Shown here: positions 17,946-27,555 of the stretch, in pieces | Position numbering within the stretch: the first letter of the stretch is position 1 | Layout: every line of letters begins with the position of its first letter | Assembly (NCBI GenBank): GCA_049596455.1 | Contig: JBMYLP010000006.1 | Span: 1-64,000, forward strand | DNA from: UBA7446 sp049596455 | Lineage (GTDB): Bacteria; Bacteroidota; Bacteroidia; Flavobacteriales; Flavobacteriaceae | DNA length: 64,000 nt | Reading direction: 5' to 3' | The notes under the pieces: generated by a model | What the model saw: the letters and a program-made list of their open reading frames with translations, nothing else | Databases searched by the model: none | Told to the model about the DNA's origin: nothing | Made by a program: the position numbers and the translations under genes

Positions 17946-17964
17946 ACCCCGCCACGTGCGGGGT
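17946..17964 (+). terminator. Hairpin after the first susCD pair
   Basis: ACCCCGC (17946-17952) and GCGGGGT (17958-17964) form a 7-pair stem with a CACGT loop. The place where a T-run would stand is occupied by the 10-N gap, so a Rho-independent terminator is likely but cannot be fully checked. Confidence 0.65.
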
Positions 17965-17974
17965 NNNNNNNNNN
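17965..17974. other. Assembly gap of 10 N
   Basis: Ten undetermined bases directly after a strong hairpin and 9 bases before the protease start. The length is probably a placeholder, so the promoter region of the following gene may be missing from the sequence. Confidence 0.99.
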
Positions 17975-17983
17975 ATTAGTTAT

Positions 17984-19957
17984 ATGAAAAAGAAAATTGG
18001 GCTTTATTTAGGTATGCTATTTTTTGTATCGTGTGTGTCTTCTACTGCGGTAAGTACCAGCCCAACTCCGCAAGAAAAAAAAGCAATCCAAAAGCAAGAA
18101 CTTAAAGACCGTATTCAAACCACCATGGCGGAGCAAAACCGCCGTATTGACAGCTTAATTGCTGCCAAAGACAAACGCCTTCGAAAAGACAAAAACGGAA
18201 ATTTTATTCGTCCCAACTGGGTGTCGGCTTCAGGTACGCCCTTGTATTACAGCACCAACAAACGCTCGGCGCGAAAGGCCATCAAAGCAGATGCGCTAAG
18301 TGCTGGTGGCACGTTAGGAGTAAACCTAAACGGCGAAGGCATTCATGTCGGTATTTGGGATGCGGGGCATATTTTTGCGGGGCATAATGAATTTACCGGA
18401 GGTGCCGACTTTTTTGGCTATCAAGTACCCATAGAAATTGCAGATTCCACTGCTGCTGATGTTTGGGACGGCCACCCTACTGCCGTGGCATCTATTGTAA
18501 TTGCCAAAGGAGTTTTGGACAGCGACAATTACGATATTACAGGAATTTCACCTCAGCTAGCAAAAGTATATAGCTACGACTGGGAGAGTGATGTCAATGA
18601 AATTATAGAGCAATTACAAACCAATAGCAATACCGATTTTATCCTTTCCAATCACTCCTACGGCATTCCGCTATTAGACGACAACAATGAGCTCATTCTT
18701 GAAATTGAAGAAATAGGAGGCTACATTGAATGGAGCTCAGTAATTGATCAAATTACGTATGCCTATCCAAACTATTTGCACGTAGTGGCTGGCGGAAACG
18801 ACGGATATGAGTCGTATCCTAGTCAGTCTGTTAACGGATTAGACCAGCTAACAGGTTCAACTACCGCCAAAAATGCACTGACCGTGGGTAGTTTTTCCAT
18901 GGATGATAATAGCGAAAATATCACCCCAACAGAATTTAGCAGCGCTGGTCCAACCAATGATTTTCGTATAAAGCCTGAAATCTGTGCTGCTGGGCAAGCA
19001 TTAGGTGCCGCCACTTGGGACGAAGACAATCCTGAAGCCACTGATAGATATGTAGTTACAAGTGGTACTTCATTTGCCGCCCCAGGAACGGCAGCAGGCG
19101 TTGCGCTCTTGCAACAACTTCACAAACAAACACACAATAGCTTTATGCGTGGTGCTACCGCCAAAGCCTTGCTATGCCATACGGCAGATGATATTACAAA
19201 GTGGGGTGCACAAGACATTACAGGTCCTGATGTTAAAACAGGCTATGGTGCAGTAAATCTGGAAAAAGCAGCTGCACTTATCCAAAAAGATGTAAATGAA
19301 ACCAATACCATTTTGGAGTTTGAACTGAACGAAAACGATACCAAAACACTATATTTTCAGGTTCTTGAGGAAGGAACCCTGACCGCCACACTGAGTTGGT
19401 ACGACCCGCATGCTGATGAGAATGCAACCGCTACCTTAGTTAACGATTTAGACCTGCGAATAACCCAAGAAAGCACTACATATTTTCCATGGAAACTCCC
19501 CACAGATGCACAACAAGCCACTGCTGTTTTGGGAGACAATAGCGCAGATAACCTAGAGCAAATAAAACTATCTGAAAATTTGGGTGGCGTATATGAAGTT
19601 GAGGTAAGTCATAAAGGTGCATTGCAGAATGGAAGTCAAGAGGCATCGTTAATTCTTTCAGGGCCTGGTATCATTATTGTTAGTGAAAAAGAATTGGAAA
19701 ATATTAGTAAAGATGAATTTTTGGTACACCCCATTCCAGCGAATGACTACTTAACCATTACCGCGCTTAAAAAAAATCTACCTTATCGTAGTGTACGCTT
19801 GCTAAATCTGCAAGGAAGCGAGGTGGCAATCGCTAAAAAATCTTCATTTACACGAACTCCTCTTCGTTTTGATACTAGTTATGTACCAACAGGAAGTTAC
19901 ATTTTGGCCATTGAAACACCGAACGGAACTATTTTCAAAAATGTAATTATTCGTTAG
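17984..19957 (+). CDS. Secreted subtilisin-like serine protease (S8) with type IX sorting domain, copy 1
   Basis: 657 residues. N-terminus MKKKIGLYLGMLFFVSC looks like a lipoprotein signal with cysteine at residue 17. A charged propeptide-like stretch with RLRKDKNGNFIRPNW follows. The catalytic triad is readable: Asp in HVGIWDAGH (about 126), His in WDGHPTAVASIV (about 163; the usual HGT is HPT), oxyanion Asn in VVAGGNDG and Ser in TSGTSFAAPGTAAG (about 363). A beta-rich domain follows, then about 80 residues (FLVHPIPANDYLTITALK to the final KNVIIR) that form a type A type-IX sorting domain. The gene lies after the assembly gap, and a paralogue follows 97 bases downstream. The substrate is probably protein; its specificity is unknown. 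Confidence 0.88.
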   Translation: MKKKIGLYLGMLFFVSCVSSTAVSTSPTPQEKKAIQKQELKDRIQTTMAEQNRRIDSLIAAKDKRLRKDKNGNFIRPNWVSASGTPLYYSTNKRSARKAIKADALSAGGTLGVNLNGEGIHVGIWDAGHIFAGHNEFTGGADFFGYQVPIEIADSTAADVWDGHPTAVASIVIAKGVLDSDNYDITGISPQLAKVYSYDWESDVNEIIEQLQTNSNTDFILSNHSYGIPLLDDNNELILEIEEIGGYIEWSSVIDQITYAYPNYLHVVAGGNDGYESYPSQSVNGLDQLTGSTTAKNALTVGSFSMDDNSENITPTEFSSAGPTNDFRIKPEICAAGQALGAATWDEDNPEATDRYVVTSGTSFAAPGTAAGVALLQQLHKQTHNSFMRGATAKALLCHTADDITKWGAQDITGPDVKTGYGAVNLEKAAALIQKDVNETNTILEFELNENDTKTLYFQVLEEGTLTATLSWYDPHADENATATLVNDLDLRITQESTTYFPWKLPTDAQQATAVLGDNSADNLEQIKLSENLGGVYEVEVSHKGALQNGSQEASLILSGPGIIIVSEKELENISKDEFLVHPIPANDYLTITALKKNLPYRSVRLLNLQGSEVAIAKKSSFTRTPLRFDTSYVPTGSYILAIETPNGTIFKNVIIR

Positions 19958-20054
19958 TTGTCTTCTTAAATAGTGCTAATACCAAATATTGTAGTACTTA
20001 GTTTTATGTACTATTTAAATAAATTTGTTTTTTTATCTTTACTAAAAAGTTAAC

Positions 20055-22025
20055 ATGAAAAAGAAAATTATTACGTTTTTATGGTTGGTAACATTATTTG
20101 TTTCTCACGGCTGCAAAATCGGAAAGAAAAATACATCTAGTCAGACGGAAGCATTAACCAACAAAAAAATCGTCTTAGAAAAAGCTTTACAAAACTATGC
20201 GACAACAATAGATGAAACTTTCAAAAAACTTGTTGCTTCTAATGATCCAAGAATTAGAAAAGATAGAAATGGGAATTATATAAAACCAAATGGGATTTCA
20301 AGAAGTGGAAGGCCCATATATTTTGCAAACAATCATGGAGATGATGTGTATACTAATGTTAATGCTCATGAACTAAAAACTGGTGGGTCTTTAGGATTGA
20401 ATCTAAATGGGCAAGGGGTTTCTGTCGGAGTATGGGATAAAGGGGCAATATTTGATGACCATGTTGAATTTTTGCCTGAAGCCGGTGAAGAGTCAATTAT
20501 TTCCGTGTTGAGCTCTGAAAGTCAAGCTGTGACAGATGGACATGGCACTATGGTTTCATCTGTGATTATTGCCAAAGGAGTTTATCATAATGAATTGTAT
20601 GATTTTACAGGAATAGCACCAGGTATTGATAAACTTTACTACCGAAACTGGACATCTGTATATTCAGAGGCTCAACAATTGCTGGAGAGTGATTCCAATG
20701 TCCTCGTTTCTAACCACTCTTATGGGTATCCAATTTTTGATTCGGAAACTAGTGAATATAATTTCACGAAAGACGAAATTGGAATTTATGGGGCTGAAGA
20801 TCAACTCATTGATATGATATCAAATACCCACCCTTATCACCTATGGGTTGGTTCATCTGGTAATGAGGGGGATTTAAATTATCCCAATCAAGAGTTTTCT
20901 GGTTACAGTTATCTAACAAAATCCGCTCTTGCCAAAAACATGCTCACTGTAGGATCCGTCGATAAGCGTATCAACAATTCTTTGCCGCAAGCCACCGACT
21001 TTAGTTCTGCTGGGCCAACAAGTGATTTTAGAATTAAGCCTGAAGTTGTTGCCAGGGGTGTCGAGGTTCCAACAGCAGGGTGGGATGAAGATAATCCAAC
21101 TGATAACAGCGCCTATTATCTACCAAGCGGCACTTCATTTTCGGCTCCTACTGTAACAGGTGCTGTAGCCTTACTTCAAGAACTCTACCATGATACGTAC
21201 CAAGAATTCATGCTTGCCACTACGGTAAAGGCATTGTTATGTCATTCCGCTACTGATATTACAAAATGGAAAGTTGACGGCGACATTATTGGGCCAGATG
21301 CAAAAACAGGATACGGGCTAATTAACTGCGAAAAAGCAGCTCAGCTTATACAAGACAACACAAATAGTTTTAGCTATATTTATGAAGATGAAATTACAAA
21401 CCGCAAAAGGAAAGAAATTGACTTCGCTATTTTAGGAGATGCTTCTAAACTAGTTGCAACTTTAAATTGGAACGATCCTTATCTAGAAGATTTAAATAGT
21501 GCAACCACCTTAATTAATGATTTGGACTTAAGCATTATCAATTCCGAAGGAACGGAATATCCTTGGATATTAGATAGCAGCAATTTATTAAATCCAGCAA
21601 TTAAAGGAGTTAATATGGTTGACAATCTTGAAAAGGTAGAAATTGATAATCCATCGGGTACTTACACAATACGCGTATCGCACAAAGGAGTTTTGAGCGA
21701 AGCTCAGCCCTACTCCCTTATTATATCAACAGAAGGTTCTTCACCTCTTAGCTTACTAGAAAATTTGAATATTAACGCAGATAAATTGGTGCTTTATAAA
21801 CCTAATGGAGTCCCTGAAATAAGCGTATCAACATTTAAAAATGAAGTGCGTTTTATTTCCTATAAAATTTACAATTTATCTGGTAAAGAGATAAGTTCAA
21901 AGGCTTTTGGGGGTGCCAATACATATGACTTTACTATTGACACTAGTGGGTATCCAAAGGGTGTTTATTTGATTAAGATAATTGGAAAACGCAATGTTTT
22001 TGTTAAAAAGTTTGTTGTTAATTAG
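20055..22025 (+). CDS. Secreted subtilisin-like serine protease (S8) with type IX sorting domain, copy 2
   Basis: 656 residues, a paralogue of the preceding gene along the whole length. N-terminal signal ending VSHGC (cysteine about 20) may be a lipobox. The shared RIRKDRNGNYIKPNG segment is followed by Asp in SVGVWDKGAIF (about 127), His in VTDGHGTMVSSV (about 163, canonical HGT), Asn in WVGSSGNEGD and Ser in LPSGTSFSAPTVTGA (about 360). The last 80 residues (SYKIYNLSGKEIS, YPKGVYLIKI, FVKKFVVN) form a type A sorting domain. Its codon use is much more AT-rich than that of copy 1. The second susC follows 50 bases downstream. Confidence 0.88.
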   Translation: MKKKIITFLWLVTLFVSHGCKIGKKNTSSQTEALTNKKIVLEKALQNYATTIDETFKKLVASNDPRIRKDRNGNYIKPNGISRSGRPIYFANNHGDDVYTNVNAHELKTGGSLGLNLNGQGVSVGVWDKGAIFDDHVEFLPEAGEESIISVLSSESQAVTDGHGTMVSSVIIAKGVYHNELYDFTGIAPGIDKLYYRNWTSVYSEAQQLLESDSNVLVSNHSYGYPIFDSETSEYNFTKDEIGIYGAEDQLIDMISNTHPYHLWVGSSGNEGDLNYPNQEFSGYSYLTKSALAKNMLTVGSVDKRINNSLPQATDFSSAGPTSDFRIKPEVVARGVEVPTAGWDEDNPTDNSAYYLPSGTSFSAPTVTGAVALLQELYHDTYQEFMLATTVKALLCHSATDITKWKVDGDIIGPDAKTGYGLINCEKAAQLIQDNTNSFSYIYEDEITNRKRKEIDFAILGDASKLVATLNWNDPYLEDLNSATTLINDLDLSIINSEGTEYPWILDSSNLLNPAIKGVNMVDNLEKVEIDNPSGTYTIRVSHKGVLSEAQPYSLIISTEGSSPLSLLENLNINADKLVLYKPNGVPEISVSTFKNEVRFISYKIYNLSGKEISSKAFGGANTYDFTIDTSGYPKGVYLIKIIGKRNVFVKKFVVN

Positions 22026-22075
22026 CAAGTTTAACGATTTTTTAACATATTTGTAATGTTAACAATCATTCAATT

Positions 22076-25000
22076 ATGAAAAATAAATTTATTAAAATTT
22101 TAACATTATTACTTTTAATGGTGTTTCAAGTTGCCATAGCACAACAAACAGTTACAGGTTCTGTATCTGACGATGAAGGTAATTTATTACCTGGTGCTAC
22201 TGTGGTGGTCAAGGGGGCTACTGCTGCTGTAACTACTGACTTTGATGGTAAATTTTCTGTAGAAGCAACCAATGGAGATACCCTAATAATTTCCTATGTT
22301 GGTTTCAATTCGCAAGAATTTTCTGTAACAGGAAGCGTCATCAATGCAGTTTTAACTTCATCTACCAAGCTTGATGAGGTAGTTGTAACTGCGTATGGTG
22401 TTGATAGAGCCAAGAATGAGGTGACATACCAAACAGAACGAATAGGCGGTGAGTCTGTTTCTTCTAATAGTTTTACTAGTGCTTCTTCAGCACTTGCTGG
22501 TAAGGTTGCCGGTATGCAAATAAACATCCAAAACAACGGTGTCAATCCAAGTTCTAAAATTATACTTCGTGGTTTTCGATCAATTTCTGGTGGCAACGAA
22601 GCACTTATCGTTATAGATGGTGCCATTGCAAGTAAAGGAGCTTTTGATGATCTTAATCCTATTGACATTGAAAGTTTAAACGTACTTAAGGGAGCAACAG
22701 CTGCTGCACTTTATGGTTCTAACGCTTCTAACGGTGCGGTAATCATTACAACCAAACAAGGAAACAACAACACTAAGTTTACAGTTGGTGTTAATTCAAC
22801 CTTTACATTAGAGGAAATTGCCTATACACCAGAATTTCAAACTGAGTACGGTACTGGTTGGGACGGGCATTATGACCCGATTGAAAACACGAACTGGGGC
22901 CCACGATTTGACGGCGTTCTTAGACGTGTTGGACCACTTTTCCCAGTTGGGACAGTTCTTCCTGAAGGAACCTTTCAAACTACACCAGATGGTCAACCCT
23001 ATCAAGTTCTTCCTTATGCACCTGTACAAGATCATATCAAAGATTTTTTTGAAACAGGACAAACTATTCAAAATACCGTATATTTAAGAGGCGGTGACTC
23101 AACATCTAACATTTATCTATCGTTAGGTAATCAACAAACTGAAGGTATAATCTTAAGAGATTCTTATAAAAGATCTACCATAAAGCTAAATGCGTCTAAG
23201 CAATTAGGAAATGTTAAAGTAGGTATCAACTCTAACTTACTTACTGACAAGACAAGCGAAGTTGGTAATACAATTGGCGATCAGGATCGTGAGTTTTATT
23301 GGTTTGTAGTTAATACACCTGCAAACATTCCGCTAAAAAATTATAAGAATTGGAAAACAGATATTTATGCATCACCTGATGGGTATTTTAATGCTTTTTA
23401 TCAAAACCCATACTGGGCAATTGATACAAACCGTTTTAACTCTAGGTCAGATCGTGTTAATGGTAATGCTTTTATTGAGTGGCAAGCTGCAGATTGGATT
23501 AAATTAAAAGGACAAATACACTACAACAAATTTACTTCTTTAAGTAAAAACTGGAGGGCTGCACAAGAATACGATCCAGTAACACAGCCTTATCATAGTG
23601 CTGTATCATCTTTTGTTACCGATTCAGAATCGCAATGGTTTACATACGGCCATGACTTTTTTGCAGACATAAAGTTAGATCTTAATCAAGATTTTTCAAT
23701 GAAAGCCCTTGTTGGTGCGTCGAATAGTATATTTAGATACCGTGCTAGTTCATTAACAGCTGTGAATTTGAGTATCCCTGATTTTTACGATATTTCAAAT
23801 GGTACCGGCGAACTTCAAGGTTCTGTAGATGAACAAACCAAAAACACGTACGGTTATTTCGCAGACTTAAACATTGGATACCAAAAAATGCTATACTTGA
23901 ATTTAGCAGGTAGATACGATTATACGTCTGTGTTGCCTACCGACGAGAACGGTTATTTTTACCCATCGGTTGGATTGTCATTCATACTTGCTGATAAAAA
24001 TGGTAATAGTTTAATTCCATCCTTAGAAAATAACATTCTTAATTATGCCAAATTAACGGTCAGTAATTCTATAGTGTATAATGATTCTGTTGGTATTTAC
24101 TCCATTAATGAGCGTTTCTTCCAGTCAAGTGCTTACCCTTACGGATCAATCAATGGGTTCTTCTTGGGTGGAGTAGCAGCAAGTTCTGATATCAGGAAAG
24201 AAAAACTAGCCTCTACAGAGTTTGGTCTTAACCTTGGTCTCTTCGATAACAGAGTTACTTTAGATGCTTCTTATTATATCACTAAAACATCTGATTTGTT
24301 AACTTATGTAACCTCATCTCCTTCATCGGGCTCTACAAGCCTTTTAACAAATGTTGGTGACTTAAAGAGTTCAGGTCTTGAATTAACTGTTGATGCTAAC
24401 GTGTTGAATGTTAATAATTTTGCATGGGATTTAAATGTGAATTATACAACTTCAGAAACTGTAGTTGACAAACTAGCAGGTGACACCCAAAACGTTCAGG
24501 TTTCGGGTCCTGTTTACGCATCATTAGGAGAGGTTTATCCACAATTAAGAACCACCTCTTATGAGCGTGACCCGCAAGGAAGAGTTATTGTAGATCCAAC
24601 TACTGGTAATCCAATCATTGGAGAATTGAAAAACCAAGGAAGAGCATTACCTAAGCACGTTGTTGGTTTAACAAACACGTTTAGATATAAAGAATTTTCA
24701 CTTTCCTCAACAATTGATTACAGAACAGGTCATGTGTACTATTCTGAACTTGCCGATGCCATGGAGTTTACTGGATCTTCAGTTGAGAGTGCTTCTTCAA
24801 ATCGTCAAGATTTTGTTTTCCCTAACTCTGTTGTAGAAACATCACCTGGTGTTTACACGCCTAATACAAATATCCCTATTACAGATGGAAAAATGGGGTA
24901 TTGGCAGAATCACCACAATGAGATTAAAGAAAACTATGTGCGAGACGCTAGTGCAGTAAAAGTTAGAGAAATTGCATTTAGATACGATTTATCTAAAAAA

Positions 25001-25195
25001 TATTTAGATGAACTTGGCTTATCAAAATTAAGTCTTGGTATTGTTGGTAGAAATCTAATCACTTGGTTACCAGAAGAAAACAGGTTCTCAGATCCTGAAT
25101 TTAATAATGCAACTGCCAATGGTGTTGGAGTTGGAGGATACCAACAAAGCCCACCAACACGAAACTTTGGGTTTACTCTGAACGTAGAATTTTAA
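22076..25195 (+). CDS. SusC/RagA-type TonB-dependent outer membrane transporter (second pair)
   Basis: 1039 residues. Parts in order: signal peptide (about 1-22, ending VAIAQ), carboxypeptidase-D-like domain (TVTGSVSDDEGNLLPGAT onward), TonB box region LDEVVVTAYG, plug with SKIILRGFRSISGGNEALI and ALYGSNASNGAVIITTKQG, and a barrel ending GFTLNVEF. It is about 85 residues shorter than the first SusC and not a recent duplicate of it. The sequence CATATTTG at 22046-22053, one mismatch from TAnnTTTG, could be its -7 element. It is followed by susD after 6 bases. Confidence 0.93.
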   Translation: MKNKFIKILTLLLLMVFQVAIAQQTVTGSVSDDEGNLLPGATVVVKGATAAVTTDFDGKFSVEATNGDTLIISYVGFNSQEFSVTGSVINAVLTSSTKLDEVVVTAYGVDRAKNEVTYQTERIGGESVSSNSFTSASSALAGKVAGMQINIQNNGVNPSSKIILRGFRSISGGNEALIVIDGAIASKGAFDDLNPIDIESLNVLKGATAAALYGSNASNGAVIITTKQGNNNTKFTVGVNSTFTLEEIAYTPEFQTEYGTGWDGHYDPIENTNWGPRFDGVLRRVGPLFPVGTVLPEGTFQTTPDGQPYQVLPYAPVQDHIKDFFETGQTIQNTVYLRGGDSTSNIYLSLGNQQTEGIILRDSYKRSTIKLNASKQLGNVKVGINSNLLTDKTSEVGNTIGDQDREFYWFVVNTPANIPLKNYKNWKTDIYASPDGYFNAFYQNPYWAIDTNRFNSRSDRVNGNAFIEWQAADWIKLKGQIHYNKFTSLSKNWRAAQEYDPVTQPYHSAVSSFVTDSESQWFTYGHDFFADIKLDLNQDFSMKALVGASNSIFRYRASSLTAVNLSIPDFYDISNGTGELQGSVDEQTKNTYGYFADLNIGYQKMLYLNLAGRYDYTSVLPTDENGYFYPSVGLSFILADKNGNSLIPSLENNILNYAKLTVSNSIVYNDSVGIYSINERFFQSSAYPYGSINGFFLGGVAASSDIRKEKLASTEFGLNLGLFDNRVTLDASYYITKTSDLLTYVTSSPSSGSTSLLTNVGDLKSSGLELTVDANVLNVNNFAWDLNVNYTTSETVVDKLAGDTQNVQVSGPVYASLGEVYPQLRTTSYERDPQGRVIVDPTTGNPIIGELKNQGRALPKHVVGLTNTFRYKEFSLSSTIDYRTGHVYYSELADAMEFTGSSVESASSNRQDFVFPNSVVETSPGVYTPNTNIPITDGKMGYWQNHHNEIKENYVRDASAVKVREIAFRYDLSKKYLDELGLSKLSLGIVGRNLITWLPEENRFSDPEFNNATANGVGVGGYQQSPPTRNFGFTLNVEF

Positions 25196-25201
25196 TATAT
25201 A

Positions 25202-26662
25202 ATGATGAAAAATACAATAAAAAATATCTTCGCTGCTTTATTGGTCCTGACACTAATTACAGCTTGTAACGAAGATTTCCTCGACGTAAACAATGATCCT
25301 AACAACCCCACATCAGTATCGTTGGAATTAGCTTTACCCGTTGCGCAAACTTATACGGCTTCGTCTATTTACGGGTCTAGTAGTGGTGGAAACGGAAGAC
25401 AAACAAATACAATTGGTAATTTGTATATGTATAATTGGAGCCAAGCATATGGTTTTAGTTGGTACTTAGAAGAGTTCCAATATTTAGTTGCGCCTTCATT
25501 CTATGAGCAAATTTGGGATTGGCAGTATCAAAATGTACTTAAGCAGTACAACGTCCTAGATGTTGAAGGTGAAGGAACTTCAAACAATTATTTTAGAGCA
25601 ATTAGTAAAATAATGAAGTCTTTTCACTTCCAAGTGTTAGTAGATATGTATGGTGATATTCCATATACGGAAGCTCTTCAACGTGGTGGTAACATTACAC
25701 CTGCCTTTGATGATGCAGAAAAAGTATATGATGATTTAATTGCTCAGATAAACACCGCAATTGAAATGATAAACAATGCAGGTGCAGATACTATAAATCC
25801 TGGTGATCAGGATGTAATGTTCGGCGGTGATATGGACGATTGGGTGGATTTTGCTAATACAGTGAAAATGAGAATTCTAATTCGTCAATCTGGAATGGCA
25901 TCAAAACAAGATTTCATTAATGCTGAATTTGCAAAAATTGATTCCTGGATCAGTGCTGATGTTGCTATTAATCCTGGCTACATAAATGAGGAGGGTAAGC
26001 AAAACCCCATGTGGGCTTATAATGGTGCAGATGTTGCTGGAACAGTTACGTTAACAAATGACGCAACATGTGCAACCCAGTATGTATTAGACTATTTATC
26101 TAACACTAATGACCCTCGAATTGACTATTTGTATGAAAAGCCAACTGGAGGGCACTTGGGTGTTGAGCAGGGCTATGTTGTTGATGACTCATATTCTGCT
26201 GATAAGGTATCTAATGTTGGTCCCGGAGTGCTTGTAGGTTTCGATCAAGATGCAATAATTTTTAGTTTAGCAGAGGCTTACTTTCTGTTAGCTGAGGCTA
26301 GAGATAAGGGCTACGTAAGTGGAGACGCCAAGGCAGCTTATGATGCTGGTATTGCTGCATCCTTTGCAACATTAGGTGCCACGCAAGGAACTTACACTGG
26401 TGACACTGATTGGAATACAAAGACTAAACTTGAAGCTATCATAACTCAAAAATGGATTGCTTTAAACGGAACTAATGGTATTGAGTCATGGTTTGAATAC
26501 AACAGAACTGGCTTCCCATCTGGGCTGCCCGTATCAAATCAGTCAAAGACAGCGGATAGACCCGTGAGACACTTATATCCTAACTCTGAAATAAGTGCTA
26601 ACGCATCAAATGTACCTGCGCAGAAAAATGCATTCACAAATAAAATATTCTGGGCTAACTAA
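25202..26662 (+). CDS. SusD/RagB-type surface lipoprotein (second pair)
   Basis: 486 residues. Lipobox ITAC puts the lipidated cysteine at about residue 21. The mature protein begins NEDFLDVNNDPNNPTSVS, the signature of the nutrient-binding SusD group. Also visible: FQVLVDMYGDIPYTEAL, FSLAEAYFLLAEARDKGY and the C-terminal RPVRHLYPNSEISAN. ATG ATG occurs at the start; either codon could be used. It shares the motif set of the first SusD, so both pairs probably bind related substrates. Confidence 0.92.
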   Translation: MMKNTIKNIFAALLVLTLITACNEDFLDVNNDPNNPTSVSLELALPVAQTYTASSIYGSSSGGNGRQTNTIGNLYMYNWSQAYGFSWYLEEFQYLVAPSFYEQIWDWQYQNVLKQYNVLDVEGEGTSNNYFRAISKIMKSFHFQVLVDMYGDIPYTEALQRGGNITPAFDDAEKVYDDLIAQINTAIEMINNAGADTINPGDQDVMFGGDMDDWVDFANTVKMRILIRQSGMASKQDFINAEFAKIDSWISADVAINPGYINEEGKQNPMWAYNGADVAGTVTLTNDATCATQYVLDYLSNTNDPRIDYLYEKPTGGHLGVEQGYVVDDSYSADKVSNVGPGVLVGFDQDAIIFSLAEAYFLLAEARDKGYVSGDAKAAYDAGIAASFATLGATQGTYTGDTDWNTKTKLEAIITQKWIALNGTNGIESWFEYNRTGFPSGLPVSNQSKTADRPVRHLYPNSEISANASNVPAQKNAFTNKIFWAN

Positions 26663-26674
26663 AATTTAATTACG

Positions 26675-27538
26675 ATGAAAGATATTTATAAATTATTAAC
26701 GCTGTTTTTAGCATTCTCATTAACATCATGCCTTGTTGATGATACAGCTGATTCAGATCTTAACGACAAATCGCCTAGTTTAATAGGCTTTACAAAAGCC
26801 AGTATTGATGCTAACGTAAAAGCAACAGGAGATGTAACTCCTTTTAGCATGAACGTTGAAGTTACTGGTCCAACTTTCAGTAGCATTACAAGCGATATAA
26901 GTGGTAATGTTGTTGTGAACGAGGCTCTAACAACTGCTGTTGAAGGTACTCACTTTGAGCTTGATGCATCCACTTCGAGTTTTACACTGAGTCCTGATAA
27001 CAATTTAATTGGAACTGTTGCTGTAAACATCCTTACGGCTGGAATTGAACCACCATTAGCTGAAAGCCCAGTGCTTGCCTTAGACATTGTCTCTTCAAGC
27101 AATGTTGCTGGTGTTAATGGAAGAACTGGTACTATTCTCATCACAATTAAATATTTATGTGCTTCAGATTTAGCTGGAACATATACTGTAACAGGAACAT
27201 ACACTGCCTATGATGGCTCTGTAACACAACAATCTTGGACGGATACCATTACGATGACAGGTGATGGGGAATACCGTACTGGACGTGTTGGGCATTGGCC
27301 AGCATCGTTGTTAGGTGGTACTCCGGGTATGACCTTCACAGACTTGTGTGGTGTGTTAACAATTCCTTCTCAAAACTTAGTTGATTTATACGCTAATATT
27401 GTTGAAGGAGGGCCAGTTACTGCAGAGGGTAATACACTTGAAATGAGTTCTGTTCAGCCCAATGGATCCATTAAGTTTATTTACACAATTTCTTACGGCG
27501 GTGATTCAAGATATTACACATTAACATATACACCTTAA
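26675..27538 (+). CDS. Surface lipoprotein of the SusCD locus, function unknown
   Basis: 287 residues. Signal peptide with lipobox LTSC (cysteine about 19). The first half looks like a Calx-beta-type immunoglobulin-like domain: AVEGTHFELDASTSSFTLS followed by AVNILTAGIEPPLAESPV and TGTILITIKY. The second half starts at DLAGTYTVTGTYTAYDGS and forms a separate beta-rich region ending YYTLTYTP. It is 12 bases after susD and 17 bases before the next lipoprotein, so it is an accessory surface protein of this locus, perhaps a SusE/SusF-like binding protein. No catalytic motif is seen. Confidence 0.75.
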   Translation: MKDIYKLLTLFLAFSLTSCLVDDTADSDLNDKSPSLIGFTKASIDANVKATGDVTPFSMNVEVTGPTFSSITSDISGNVVVNEALTTAVEGTHFELDASTSSFTLSPDNNLIGTVAVNILTAGIEPPLAESPVLALDIVSSSNVAGVNGRTGTILITIKYLCASDLAGTYTVTGTYTAYDGSVTQQSWTDTITMTGDGEYRTGRVGHWPASLLGGTPGMTFTDLCGVLTIPSQNLVDLYANIVEGGPVTAEGNTLEMSSVQPNGSIKFIYTISYGGDSRYYTLTYTP

Positions 27539-27555
27539 TAAAAAACATTTTAACT

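Noticed and set aside
13115..25195. The two SusC genes as a recent duplication
   Set aside because: They differ in length by 85 residues and are clearly diverged through the barrel; only the common N-terminal and plug motifs agree.
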